From Endotrypanum monterogeii (Eukaryota; Euglenozoa; Kinetoplastea; Trypanosomatida; Trypanosomatidae): a stretch of 64,000 nt of DNA. Below are positions 21,201 to 31,247 of this stretch, piece after piece (within the stretch, counting starts at the first letter, position 1; each line of letters starts with the position of its first letter). The notes beneath the pieces were generated by a model. It saw nothing but the letters and a program-made list of their open reading frames with translations. It had not been told where the DNA came from and searched no databases. The DNA lies in assembly GCA_000333855.2 (NCBI GenBank), contig CM007319.1, forward strand, positions 62,618 to 126,617, read 5' to 3'. The position numbers were made by a program, and so were the translations under genes.

Positions 21201-22003
21201 TTTTTCGTCTTTTGCGTAGGCGTTTGCAGTATGAATGGTGGTGGTGGTGATGATGATGGGATTCAACGACTCGCGTAGCCTCGCGCCGTATTTTTCCCTT
21301 TTCGAGGTATATGTATCTTCACACGCGACTCATGTTTCCAGGTCGCATTTTTTCTCCTTTCCTCTCGCTCCCCCTTTCCCTTTTTGCCCATCCTGTAGAG
21401 GAATGGAGAAACGTTTTCCATGACAACAGCTGCAGCCTGATGCATCAGCGCTGCGTGTCCCCACATCACGATCCGTGCATTTTTTTTTTTTTACCTGATG
21501 CAATGCTCTCCATGTTAAAAAAAGAGAGCGTGGCTTCTTGAAGGTTCCATCCGTAAAAAATGTCTTGATCTTTCTGTGGCTTGCTCATCTAAACGGGCGA
21601 CAAACGATCAAAGGCGGCGCCTTTCAGTGCTCCGTTCGTCTCTGCACCTCGTGTTTTTTTCCATCTGTCGGTGATGATCAGAAACACTGAGCGCGACTTC
21701 AAAGCGAGGGAGAGGGGCTTAGTGACAGTGACCAAGCTCGGGGGTCTCCACGCATGCTCCCTGGCCGTGTAAACAGCGCTTCGACCTTACTTCAAGTTCT
21801 CTCCTTTTTTTTTTCTCTCCGTTGTTTCTGATCGCTGCTATGTGTGCGTCAGCGCCTCCGCTTCCAGTCACATTTCACCAGGCCACAGTAATAAGAAGGT
21901 ACGCCGAGGTTTCGGTATCTCTTCCCTCCCCTCTGGGACGACACCCCTCCCCCCTCTGAAGACTCGGTCCTTTGGCTGGGCCTGACGGAGAGGTTGAAAG
22001 ACA
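18292..22003. other. 3.7-kb gene-free stretch (mostly LCB2 3' UTR/intergenic)
   Basis: No credible coding region on either strand. The + strand is strongly T-rich with more than ten runs of 9-15 T (for example 18366-18379, 18520-18532, 19145-19159, 21481-21492), plus (GTT)n near 19032 and GGT/GAT repeats at 21236-21258. A GC-neutral island lies at about 18690-18860. This suggests an unusually long LCB2 3' UTR, the usual site of post-transcriptional control in trypanosomatids. Confidence 0.6.
21797..21852 (+). promoter_or_regulatory. Predicted trans-splice acceptor for KDSR
   Basis: A T/C tract (TTCTCTCC followed by T runs to about 21830) is followed by AG at 21851-21852, about 150 nt before the ATG. 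Confidence 0.55.
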
Positions 22004-23023
22004 ATGTGGCCCTTTTTTGTAGCTGTGGCCGCTGTTCTCGGCGCATCGCTCGTGCTTGCTGCATCATGGGCAGTGCAGCGTGTTCCAAAATGGGAGTGGG
22101 AGTCCTCCACGGTGCTCATCACCGGCGGCAGTACTGGCATTGGCCTCGCCACTGCCAAATGCATAGTACGGAAGCAAGTTCCATTTCTTGTTCTCGCAGC
22201 ACGGCGCGAGTCGGTCCTGCAGGAGGCAGAGATAGAGGTGAAGAAGGTCGTCGAAGAGTGCCACAGCTGCACACGCGTATCCTTTGTAACAATGGATGTG
22301 ACGGACGAAGCCTCAGTTGCAGCAGGTCTTGCACGTGCCAAGGAGCAGTGCGACGGTCACCCGATCAACCTACTGATCTGCAACGCCGGCTTTTCGTACC
22401 CTGCTCGCTTTGTAGACAGTACTATGGCACATGCAAGACAGATGATGGATGTCAACTATTTCGGGTGCTTGGCCGTGTTGTGGAATGTGCTTCCACTCAT
22501 GCTGGTGATGAAAAGAGGTCGTATTATACTGATCAGCAGCATGGCGGCTAGGGCACCGGTTGCAGGGTTCTCTCTGTACAGCGCTACCAAGGCTGGTCTG
22601 CGTGCCTTCGCTCACAGTCTGGACATGGAGAACAGCTGCCTTGGCGTTCGCGTTCAGGTCGTCAGCCCGCCTGATGTGGAAACACCAGGGTACGTACTGG
22701 AGAACGAAGTCAAGAGCCCCGAGTGCGTTGCTATTTCTTCATTTGGTGGAGCAAAGCCCTTCACGGCAGATGCCATGGCTCAGTCCATTCTTGATGGCAT
22801 CTCAGAGTACTCGTTTGACATTACGCTTGGGTCAGATGGCGCAATGCTGAGCTACGCCTCTGCCGGCATGGAGCCGGCCACGAGTCTGAGATCGCTCCTG
22901 TTGCAGTTGTTGTTTAGCGGCCCACTTCGACTTGGGTTGGCACTCTTCTCGAGGATACACTACGGCATTGTAAAGAAGGTGCGCCTATCGGAGGCGTCGA
23001 CCGGGCGGCTGTCACGTCGGTAG
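22004..23023 (+). CDS. KDSR: 3-ketodihydrosphinganine reductase (SDR family)
   Basis: NADPH-dependent reduction of 3-ketodihydrosphinganine to dihydrosphingosine, the step after serine palmitoyltransferase. The 339-residue protein has an N-terminal membrane anchor (residues 3-23). A classical short-chain dehydrogenase core follows: TGGSTGIG (40-47) for the dinucleotide, CNAG (126-129), the catalytic Ser in ISSM (S179), and YSATK (Y192, K196). The long C-terminal part with a hydrophobic stretch at about 295-320 is typical of the KDSR/TSC10 branch and unlike short soluble SDRs. The assignment rests on this architecture and on its place directly after LCB2. The SDR assignment itself is certain; another microsomal SDR substrate remains possible. 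Confidence 0.88.
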   Translation: MWPFFVAVAAVLGASLVLAASWAVQRVPKWEWESSTVLITGGSTGIGLATAKCIVRKQVPFLVLAARRESVLQEAEIEVKKVVEECHSCTRVSFVTMDVTDEASVAAGLARAKEQCDGHPINLLICNAGFSYPARFVDSTMAHARQMMDVNYFGCLAVLWNVLPLMLVMKRGRIILISSMAARAPVAGFSLYSATKAGLRAFAHSLDMENSCLGVRVQVVSPPDVETPGYVLENEVKSPECVAISSFGGAKPFTADAMAQSILDGISEYSFDITLGSDGAMLSYASAGMEPATSLRSLLLQLLFSGPLRLGLALFSRIHYGIVKKVRLSEASTGRLSRR

Positions 23024-23799
23024 GGGCGGTGGCGCTTTTTAAAATGTGTTTGCGGCGGCTCGCACAGATCGAGATGTACGCCATCACTATTTGACGTTAG
23101 GGGGGGGGGTGACGAGTCAAAGGGAAAAAGGAGAAGTTGCTGCTAACGTAATATATCGGGGTCACCATCGCCCGGAGGGGGGAAAAAGAAGAGGGATTAT
23201 CTAGCACGTCAACAGTCGCCTACCCACACAAACGCGTAGAGGCCAATCAATGTGTGCGAAATTAGTGTGTTGACGCCGCGATGCTCAGGATCGTGTGAAT
23301 ATCGTCACTAGGATTGTCTTGCCGTGAGGGAGAAGTTTTGTCCCCGTTGTTCAGTAGGTCAGGGGCGAGAGTGCGCACACGAGGGCGTTGTGTACAAGTA
23401 TTCTCTGTCGTCGTCGCACTCAGTTTTCTCTTACGTATCACAGTTACCACACTAGATCCCGCCCTTTTTTCCCTTTCTGCCAATCTTTCCCCGACTGGCC
23501 CATGTGCTCAACGTGCGTGTGCGCCGACCTCTCCTCTGAGCGGCACTGTTGCGCACTCATGTGCCGACAAAAAAAATGAAGGAAACTGCAGATTATACCG
23601 CGCAGTGAAGACTCTCCGCTCATTTTATTGATTCAAAACTTCTTTTTCTGGTTGCCACGCGAGCACCGACACACACTCTTTTCGCACAACCTGTGCTTGT
23701 TGTCTGTGTACGCATATGGCTGTCGCCGGCCTGCGCAAAACAGTTGGCAGTGATACAGAGTGGGAAGAGGAGGGGGAGGGGTGATTCCTGTTAGTTGTA
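23024..23799. other. Intergenic stretch
   Basis: No coding region. It has a G run at 23100-23109, A-rich patches and a pyrimidine tract at 23639-23650 before the next gene. Confidence 0.6.
23639..23663 (+). promoter_or_regulatory. Predicted trans-splice acceptor for the methyltransferase-like gene
   Basis: The tract CTTCTTTTTCTGGTTGCC is followed by AG at 23662-23663, about 137 nt before the ATG. Confidence 0.5.
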
Positions 23800-25284
23800 A
23801 TGTCCACGTACTTTTTCCGGTTTCCACCTCTGCGTCTATGCGCGTTTTCTCTATTTGGTGGCTGTACAGTTGTGCTGGGTAGTGGTCTTTGGGATGCTCT
23901 GCTCGCCAGGCGCGGCGCCGTTCCTTTATTTGACAGCGCTGGTGTGATCAAGACGGAGGTGTCGGCGCGCTACCCGTGCGAGGTAATCAACGGCTTTGAC
24001 GTCGTCATCCGCAGCTTTTACGTGCCCGTAGCGTCCGACAGCGGCGACCAGGCTCAGGCGCTGTCTCTGTCATCGCGGCTTCGTCGTTTTTTTGATCTTT
24101 TTTCCAACGAAACACACCGCGTGGACAGCGCCGACTTGACTGTGACCGCAGCGGAAGCCCAACCGGTCCGGGTGGTGGTACGAGATACCATGGACACGGC
24201 GAGTGGGGACGGATCGAAGCTCATCGCAGCCTCCAACTGGCCACCTGGTACCTCCAAATACTCCGCTCTAATACTGGAGCCCGCCTCGCGGACCGGTGGC
24301 AGTTCAGGTGCCCCGTCGTCGGAGCTCCCACACTCGTTGCTGCGGCAGCTCGCGGACGGGGCCACCCACCAATCTCTCTGTCGCTGCAACCCGCGGTCAA
24401 CGCTGCTCGACATGGCGTGTGAGAGCGATCCTGCGTACCTTGGCGCTCCCTATCTCCGTGTGCTTCTAAGCAGTCTCCTGTTGCTGCCTTCCACCCTCTC
24501 GCTCTGGAATGTCGCTGTTCTCGGGATAGGCGGCGGCTCACTGCCGATGTTTCTCCAGCACTACTTCGCGCCCCGTATTCATCGGTGTGACTTGGTGGAT
24601 GTTGAGCCAATGTGCATCAAGGCGGCGGTGGAGCAACTAGGCATGAAGGAGTTGCTGAATGCGGTGACTTTGGAGAAAGAGGGCGGTGGGGTCCATTACT
24701 ACGTCGAGGATGCCGTCAGCTACCTTTCCCACCGCGTCGGCGACACCGAAAATCGAGCAAAACTGCCTTTGCGGGACGACTCCGGGAAGTTGACAGGGAG
24801 TGAGGGTGTTGTTGTTGCACCACGCCACAGCTCTCCTGTTTTCCATGATGTGATTCAGTCGAATTTCGCCGTGTCTCCAGCTACAAGCACCACGCGCCAG
24901 CGCCAACTCGATCTGTTGTTGGTGGACCTTTTTGTCGGCAGTGAGCTCGACAGCGCCGTCACATCGCACGAGTTTCTGCGTCTGTGCCGTGGTGCCTTGT
25001 CTCCCCACGGTGTAGTCGCCTTTAACCTTCCTGTGGCGGACAGGCGCTTTGTTCAGCTCTGCAAAGAGATTTTTGGCACTCACAATGTCTATCGTATTCC
25101 TGTCCCGGCAAGCTCGAACGAGGTGGTTCTCGCTCGCGGTGGACCCCAGTGTAATGTTGCCCTGGCTGAGGCTTCGCGTCTTTCCCACCGCCACATGTTT
25201 CGCCGGGCAAAGGAACTCACCGCGCAGTATCGTCTGCCTTACGACCTCGCTAACCACTATCCTCTCTGGTGGCGACTCTGGTAG
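23800..25284 (+). CDS. Spermidine-synthase-fold methyltransferase-like protein (494 aa)
   Basis: A 494-residue protein with a class I (Rossmann) methyltransferase/spermidine-synthase-like domain in its C-terminal half. The nucleotide-binding loop is VLGIGGGSLP (240-249), the acidic strand is LVDVEP (265-270), and a second acidic strand LLLVDLFVG lies near residue 360. After that comes a C-terminal beta strand where such proteins read FNLP. The N-terminal 230 residues include a hydrophobic segment (about 10-30) and a Ser/Ala-rich region with no known motif. The fold resembles METTL13-type and spermidine-synthase-like proteins. I see no conserved polyamine-site motif, so I would not call it a spermidine synthase. 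Substrate unknown. The start is the first ATG, about 140 nt from the predicted acceptor. Confidence 0.75.
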   Translation: MSTYFFRFPPLRLCAFSLFGGCTVVLGSGLWDALLARRGAVPLFDSAGVIKTEVSARYPCEVINGFDVVIRSFYVPVASDSGDQAQALSLSSRLRRFFDLFSNETHRVDSADLTVTAAEAQPVRVVVRDTMDTASGDGSKLIAASNWPPGTSKYSALILEPASRTGGSSGAPSSELPHSLLRQLADGATHQSLCRCNPRSTLLDMACESDPAYLGAPYLRVLLSSLLLLPSTLSLWNVAVLGIGGGSLPMFLQHYFAPRIHRCDLVDVEPMCIKAAVEQLGMKELLNAVTLEKEGGGVHYYVEDAVSYLSHRVGDTENRAKLPLRDDSGKLTGSEGVVVAPRHSSPVFHDVIQSNFAVSPATSTTRQRQLDLLLVDLFVGSELDSAVTSHEFLRLCRGALSPHGVVAFNLPVADRRFVQLCKEIFGTHNVYRIPVPASSNEVVLARGGPQCNVALAEASRLSHRHMFRRAKELTAQYRLPYDLANHYPLWWRLW

Positions 25285-25894
25285 GCAGTGTTGGATGAGA
25301 ATGGTTCACGACAGCGCGTGCCGCGCTTGCCAAAACATTTTGGCCCGTGGTTGATTTTTTAACTCGTCTGTGCGTACATGACCATCTTTGTGTCTCTGGA
25401 GGAGACAGGTTGCGTCACCGCGAGGTAGTGGAGGAGGAGGCGACTTGGGGATCTGAACCTGTCTCGACCCACGTGTGCCCGTGGCAGCTGCAGCAGCAGC
25501 AACAAGAAAGAAAAAAAACAGTACAACCAAGCACACAAACGTTTCTCTAGCAGGGGGATGCATAGTGGCTTTTGTTGTTTTTGATGTGCTACCGTCTGTG
25601 TTTGAGCTTCCTCTTACCTATTTAGTTGTCGCTGTGTCCAGCAGCGTCGTTCTCTGCTCATGAACAAGTGCATGTGCTTCCCTCTGCTTCCCTTGTATCT
25701 TCATATATTACAAAGAAGAAATTATTCTCGGATCAAAACAGTGTACTTTTTTGGCTTCGTGCATAGGCGAGGGCGACCACACAGATCGGCACGCCTTCCC
25801 GGTCACTTGCAAAAAAACAAAAACAAAAAAGTGAAACACACATTCAACCGCACGGAGGGAGGGATAAAGGGTTTGTCGACACACTGCAGTGCGA
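25285..25894. other. Intergenic stretch
   Basis: No coding region. It carries a CAG/CAA-rich patch followed by an A run (25486-25520), and pyrimidine-rich sequence near 25600-25700 ahead of the next gene. Confidence 0.6.
25677..25715 (+). promoter_or_regulatory. Predicted trans-splice acceptor for the M29-like gene
   Basis: The tract TTCCCTCTGCTTCCCTTG is followed by AG at 25714-25715. The predicted leader is about 180 nt. An earlier AG at 25624-25625 is an alternative. Confidence 0.4.
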
Positions 25895-28015
25895 ATGGCT
25901 GCTACCATCGAAGCTGCGCGTGCGTGTGCCTTCACGCTGCTCTTCCATAGTTTGCGTCTACACGCCTTTCGAGGCGCACTTCCGCATGTCCTGCTGGTTG
26001 TAGATCGAGTGCCTTGTGTGCAACAGAAAGTGGTCACGGAGGGTTACTTGCAGGTGCTGCGGGCCTACGAACAGCAGGGTCCAAGATACTTGACGGAAAA
26101 ACAAAATCACATTTTGAAGCCAACGACTAGCCCATGGTCAGCACCGACAGATGTAAGTGAGTCAATCGAAAGCTACGAAGACAAGTTGTTCATTTCGCTG
26201 AAGCCCGGCGCAGAGACGCCGAGCGGGTCTGGGGGTTTCACTGCCCATCCTCCCCCGTCGTCGTCGTCGTCAGCCGAAGAATACCCCACCCCCCTTTCCT
26301 ACTCGCTCATGCCGTTTTGGAGTGAGGATTTTTTGGTTTCCGTGAAACGCCTGCAGAGGTTTTTCCGTCACTGCGGTGATGGGCAGCTCGAGACACAGAG
26401 ACGCGCGCAAGAGGAAGCTTCCGCAGCGGAAGAGGTTACCACGACGTCATTGTCCCCATCGACAACACGGTCGAGTGTGTGGACAGAAGAGTTGTTCAAG
26501 CAGGAGTTCGAAGCTCTCGGCTCGCTTCTGGGGCCACTGCTTTCTGCCAAGGGCGAGCCTATCGAAGACGATACCACCGCAGACTCACCTCGTTGGCAGG
26601 CCCTCTTCAACGGGTCTCCGCGAGAGCTTCTCGGGTGTGTTTTGGTCCAAGAAAATGCCTTTCAGAATGAGATGAGGAGCTACCGACTGCGACTCAGTCT
26701 ATTTGATCTTGGCATTCGTGTGGCGGAACACTGTCATCTGGGCATTATGAGTCAGGCAGCAGATCGGTTGGCCAGTGAGGGCCGCTACACGGAGGCGCTG
26801 GAGGACGATCAGGTATACAGCTACTCCCGCTCATGTGCGTTTCGTCCTGAGCAGGCCCAGTGCCTAGCGAGGGCCATCGCTGATTCTATCGACTTGCACT
26901 GCTGGCGGCGCTCTGCGGCTCCTGTACATCCCACGGCATGTGCAGAACATGCCACTCTGGCCTCCGTCAAAGCTGCGCTGGAGAATGCTGAGCTTCAGTA
27001 CATCTTCAATCCAGGTGCATTGGGTGGCCTCGCCTCTTCGACAACGGCAGTCAACACCGCCACTGATGTTGAGGTTGCCTTGCGAGCGCCCATCGAGGGC
27101 CCTGGAATGCCGCTCACGATTGTGTGCCGTGACACAGCTAAGATGCTCGTCTACAGCGGAGGGATGGAGGACTGTCTGATCAATACCGGCTACTATCCTG
27201 CAGCCTACGCACCAGAGCGCAACGACGTCGTGCGGCACCGCGAGCGCTTTCCGACGCTGTGCAGCGAGCTGACTGCTACGGTCAGGGAAAGTGACGTGGA
27301 AGAGGAAGGCGCAGCGGTCCTCCCATCGGTGCGTGGACGCTTGAAGAAAAAAGACTACCTCGCGATGCTCAAAGAGAAAGGGCAGAAACCAAACAAGCAC
27401 CCGAAGGACGGCGACGAGGAGGAGGACGGTGCCATTCCGCGCAGTGCCCCTTCTGGCTCGTGCATCTCCAACAGCATCGGCGGCACTTTCCCCATTGGCG
27501 AGGTGATCAGCGAGTCATACGACCTTTCGCAGCTCAGCGGTACCTGTGATGTGTTTGCGTACCCCGATGTCTTCAAGCAGGTCACCTTAAGTCGACCCGC
27601 GCCGTTCACCATGACTGTGACGAAAGGCGTCGTAACACACATCAGCGAAGGCGCTCCAAAAGAGTTTCTCGATTTACTTGGTCTTGTACGCCAGGTGGAG
27701 GGCCAGTGCCACGTGCGAGAGTTGGGCATTGGCCTCAACCCATACGTAGGACCAGCCCACATCGTGAGCGACGTGACTACGTTCGAGCGGCAGTGGGGTA
27801 TTCACTTATCTCTAGGTCAGCGCCACCCGCTGTTCGTAAAGCAACGTGAGCGGCGCAACGCTGACGGTACAGTGGCCGCCGGTGTGCGTGTCGATGGTCC
27901 CGTCCTAAAGCGTAAAGCTGGTAAGTATCACATTGACGTGTTTGTGGATGCAGCTCAGCTTCGCATGGGGGACGTGTTCACCGTCGACTTCACCAAGGGC
28001 GTCGCGGTTCACTAA
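25895..28015 (+). CDS. Protein with C-terminal M29-aminopeptidase-like metal site (706 aa)
   Basis: The start is the first ATG of the frame. The last 190 residues match the pattern of family M29 (aminopeptidase T-like) and related metal enzymes: IGE (E536) after a TFP turn, ELGIGLNP (609-616) with E609, WGIHLSLG (634-641) with H637, and YHIDVFVD (678-685) with H679 and D681. In M29 enzymes two Glu, two His, a Tyr and an Asp bind two metals, and the order seen here is the same. Before it are a charged linker (Lys/Asp/Glu-rich, about 470-510) and a large helical part that I do not recognise, with Ser- and Glu-rich low-complexity stretches near 120-200. Function is inferred from fold only; hydrolase activity is possible, not shown. 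Confidence 0.7.
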   Translation: MAATIEAARACAFTLLFHSLRLHAFRGALPHVLLVVDRVPCVQQKVVTEGYLQVLRAYEQQGPRYLTEKQNHILKPTTSPWSAPTDVSESIESYEDKLFISLKPGAETPSGSGGFTAHPPPSSSSSAEEYPTPLSYSLMPFWSEDFLVSVKRLQRFFRHCGDGQLETQRRAQEEASAAEEVTTTSLSPSTTRSSVWTEELFKQEFEALGSLLGPLLSAKGEPIEDDTTADSPRWQALFNGSPRELLGCVLVQENAFQNEMRSYRLRLSLFDLGIRVAEHCHLGIMSQAADRLASEGRYTEALEDDQVYSYSRSCAFRPEQAQCLARAIADSIDLHCWRRSAAPVHPTACAEHATLASVKAALENAELQYIFNPGALGGLASSTTAVNTATDVEVALRAPIEGPGMPLTIVCRDTAKMLVYSGGMEDCLINTGYYPAAYAPERNDVVRHRERFPTLCSELTATVRESDVEEEGAAVLPSVRGRLKKKDYLAMLKEKGQKPNKHPKDGDEEEDGAIPRSAPSGSCISNSIGGTFPIGEVISESYDLSQLSGTCDVFAYPDVFKQVTLSRPAPFTMTVTKGVVTHISEGAPKEFLDLLGLVRQVEGQCHVRELGIGLNPYVGPAHIVSDVTTFERQWGIHLSLGQRHPLFVKQRERRNADGTVAAGVRVDGPVLKRKAGKYHIDVFVDAAQLRMGDVFTVDFTKGVAVH

Positions 28016-29260
28016 GGGGAATGAACGCTGGCTGAAATGACCCCGTGTACAGGTGTACACTGCGATCCGATATCTTTTTGCTTCCCTTTCTTATTCCCCC
28101 CTTTTTTTTTCTCGCTTCCTTAGAAGGGGGGTTTCCAAGCGGTGTGTGGGACAGTCTTTCGCAGGCTGTGCGCCGTGCCTTCACGGCCCTTCCTCCTTTT
28201 CTTGACATCTTAAGTTCACGATGGCGCCCCCTTCCCCTGATTTGCTGTGCGTGAGATGAGACTGCAGATCTCTTGACACGGCTTGGGGCCGAGGAGGAGG
28301 GGGGAAATGGTGATTGCTAAGGTGGCGTGCCCCAGGATGGACAGAAGTTGAAGAAGGGAACATGAAGGTAATCACAGAAACGCAAGTATTTATATGCTCT
28401 CATCTTCACATGGACCACTGCAAGAAGAAATAAATAATACCATTCGAGCCATCGGTCATGGGTTTATCAGAAAGCTAATACGTTTCATTTTCACGCATTC
28501 CTCTACCCCCAACGTGCGCACTCACCTCTCGAAGTCGTCTCGTGGGTTCTTCCAAAGGGTGCATCGACTTCTCCTTGTCTGATCTTTTTCTTTTCTTTCC
28601 CATGTCCCAGTGGGGGGGGGCGTAAAGGAAAAGTAGGACGTGTGTGTGTCTCGTGGATATACATCCCTGTGAGGGGTGGTGCCGGTGTGGGGGGGAATTT
28701 GTGTTTGCCGCGCCCTTCTCAACTGCTCCCTCTCAGGCAACCTGATCGTCGGACTTCACATCTGCGACTCAGAAGGTTTCAGGCTTTTGGGCGACTTTGA
28801 AGTGAGTCCAACGTTGCTGTGGTGTTTGCCTTTCTCCGAGTCGGCTTTCTTCCTGTGCGCCGCCTGTTTCCTTCCCTCCCAGTCTCTGTGCTGCTCGCAA
28901 GAGTCATCGTCGTATGCGCGCGTGGATGTCTCCAGCGTAGCCTTCGACGACTACGAGGTACTCTCATTCATCGCTAACCCATCAACGCCACACCCCATTT
29001 TTTTTATAAATTCGAACTTCGACTTGTTCAATTGGTGATTTGGGGGTCGTGGCTCGACGACGATTGACACGTTTCCTTTCCTTTCTACTCGTTGCGACTG
29101 CGTATTAATATTTGTTCCCCCCTGTCGTGTGTAGGTCGTTTGGCTGCGTGGACGTGAGGTCTTTTCTTGCCCCCCTGAATTCTCCGATTTGTTACCAAAG
29201 TACGACTTTCACTTCATTGCACGAACACACAGCAACCCTCCTCCGGCATCACCACCCTAA
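28016..29260. other. Intergenic/UTR stretch
   Basis: No coding region. It has a T run near 28101-28110, G runs at 28611-28620 and 28690-28695, and a pyrimidine tract at 29111-29124. Confidence 0.6.
29111..29134 (+). promoter_or_regulatory. Predicted trans-splice acceptor for the crotonase gene
   Basis: The tract TTTGTTCCCCCCTGTC is followed by AG at 29133-29134, about 127 nt before the ATG. Confidence 0.5.
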
Positions 29261-30157
29261 ATGTTGGCATGTACCCCACTTCGCTCTGCAGCGTCGGCTG
29301 GCCTGTCTCTAGACAAGTTCAAGGTGCTGCGCCAGTCCGAATGCGTCCTGCGATACGAAGCCGCGTCACAGGTGGCTATTTTGTCAATGGAGCGACACGC
29401 GCGAAAGAATGCGATAGGCGTCAGCTTCCTGAACTGCATTCAGCAGGCCATTGACATGTGTAGTGCTGGGGCGCCCTCTGCTGCTCGCACCACCCCCGCT
29501 GACGCCGACTGCCCACCTGTGCGCTGCTTGATCGTTTCCAGTGCCGTGCCAAAAGTTTTCTGTGCTGGGGCAGATTTGAAGGAACGAAAGGAAATGTCTG
29601 TGGAACAGTCGCGCGCCTTCGTGCAGCGGCTGCGCCAAACTTTTAATGATTTGGAGGACCTGCCCATTCCGACCATCGCTGCCATAGAGGGCAAGGCGCT
29701 CGGTGGCGGCATGGAGCTTGCGTTGGCGCTTGATATGCGCGTGGCAGGCGACGAGGCTGCCATGGGCTTCCCGGAGACAGGGCTTGCCATCCTTCCCGGC
29801 GCAGGTGGCACAGTGCGTGCCCCTGCTGTTCTGGGCGTTAGCCGTGCACTGGAGATGATCCTTACAGCGGAGCAAGTATCCGCCCAGCGTGCTCTGGAGC
29901 TTGGGCTTGTGAATCGTGTCGTGCCGGCTGGATCGGCCTTGGACGCTTCGCTGGATCTGGCCTTGCGCATCTCCAGAAATGGGCCGCTGGGCGTGTGCGC
30001 CGCGAAAAAGGCAGTACGATCTTCTGTTGGCAAGACGCGGGCGGAGGCGATGCGGGTGGAATCGGATCAGTACGAGATCGTGCTTGCTACCGAGGATCGC
30101 CTCGAGGGTCTCAGGGCCTTTGCGGAGCGTCGCCCCCCAGTATACAAAGGTAAGTAA
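29261..30157 (+). CDS. Enoyl-CoA hydratase/isomerase family enzyme, probably mitochondrial
   Basis: A 298-residue crotonase-family enzyme. The N-terminus (about 20 residues with Arg and Ser and no acid) suits a mitochondrial presequence. The oxyanion-hole motif is FCAGADLKER (100-109). The second Gly-rich motif is GKALGGGMELAL (144-155) with catalytic E152. The third is GFPETGLAILPGAGGT (169-184) with catalytic E172. Both acid/base glutamates of a hydratase are therefore present. The extended ADLKER motif and overall length recall the AUH/3-methylglutaconyl-CoA hydratase branch (leucine breakdown), but other enoyl-CoA hydratases cannot be excluded. It is an intact crotonase in the same window as the degenerate crotonase-like module at 8.4-9.1 kb, and so a useful comparison. 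Confidence 0.9.
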   Translation: MLACTPLRSAASAGLSLDKFKVLRQSECVLRYEAASQVAILSMERHARKNAIGVSFLNCIQQAIDMCSAGAPSAARTTPADADCPPVRCLIVSSAVPKVFCAGADLKERKEMSVEQSRAFVQRLRQTFNDLEDLPIPTIAAIEGKALGGGMELALALDMRVAGDEAAMGFPETGLAILPGAGGTVRAPAVLGVSRALEMILTAEQVSAQRALELGLVNRVVPAGSALDASLDLALRISRNGPLGVCAAKKAVRSSVGKTRAEAMRVESDQYEIVLATEDRLEGLRAFAERRPPVYKGK

Positions 30158-31247
30158 TTTGGAGTTGTCGAGGCGGCAGCATTCATCTTTCATGGCTGGT
30201 TGCTCTAGCTGTATCACAGTACATCGGCTGCTTCTGCTCCCGTTGTCTGTCAACGTATATCACTCTCTGTCAACCTCCCTCTCAAAGATCAGATCTGCTG
30301 TGTGTGTGTCATCCGTGAGTGTTTTAGGTGGCCTAGAAGTAGCTCATTTCCGCCGCAACTCTTTTTTCCCCCAAGCTCACACTGCATACCACTTCGGGTC
30401 AGACGCCCGTTCCCGTCGTCTTCTCCAATTCGGAACATTTCCATTGAGATTCTTCACCTGGGGCGGCAGCCAGACGGCACCACGCCGTTGCCGACTGTCG
30501 TGGTGTGTTTTTCTTTTGATAGTCTCTCGTGCTCGTGGGCCTCATCGTTGCCGGGGGGAAAGATGGCGGGTAAGGAAGATGCAGTAGACCCCCTTTCCGT
30601 GCGTGTACGTGGGCGTGCGCGGGGGGGGGGGCAGGTGTAGATATTGTGGCTCCTGGTTTGTTTACCTCAGCGACGTACATGCCGATTTAGGTATATGTTG
30701 CTCTCCACGCCCGCATCTCTTCTGGCCATGCGTAGTCATAATAAGCTGTGCACATAGCTGCTGCTGTTGGATGCTGCCTTTTTTTTTTTTGCCTTACCAC
30801 GGCCGCCATGTCTGGAGTCTTTTCTAATATATCCTTACTTGATGACTACCGCTCAATGAATCTACTTCTGCTTCCCTTTTTCTTTGCACCCATGCGCCCC
30901 CGTATGCCATGCGGAACGTTTGTTACCCTCACCAATACCAACCACCCACCACGAATAGAAGGGATTTCTCAAGCTCAAACAGCAACCCAATCGCACACAT
31001 TTACTTCTCCCCCCCCCACACACACTACACTACACACACCACACAAATACACCACACAAATACATACGAACCGGAAATATTTCCCTTGGTCGCTCGGTCA
31101 ACGCTCTTAGACATCCAACATTAGCACCCACACACAAGTAGCCTTTTCCCTTTCCCCAGACCACTGAGCACACCTCATCTCACACCTCATTTCACATCTC
31201 ACCAGACACAGACACACTCCCACACACGCACGTATATACTCAGCCTC
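30158..31247. other. Intergenic stretch with A/C-rich leader
   Basis: No coding region. It has a T run at 30779-30790 and, from about 30930, increasingly A/C-rich sequence (31010-31075) that continues as the DHH1 5' leader. Confidence 0.6.
31142..31159 (+). promoter_or_regulatory. Predicted trans-splice acceptor for DHH1
   Basis: The tract CCTTTTCCCTTTCCCC is followed immediately by AG at 31158-31159. The 88-nt leader that results is A/C-rich with only about seven G. Confidence 0.7.
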
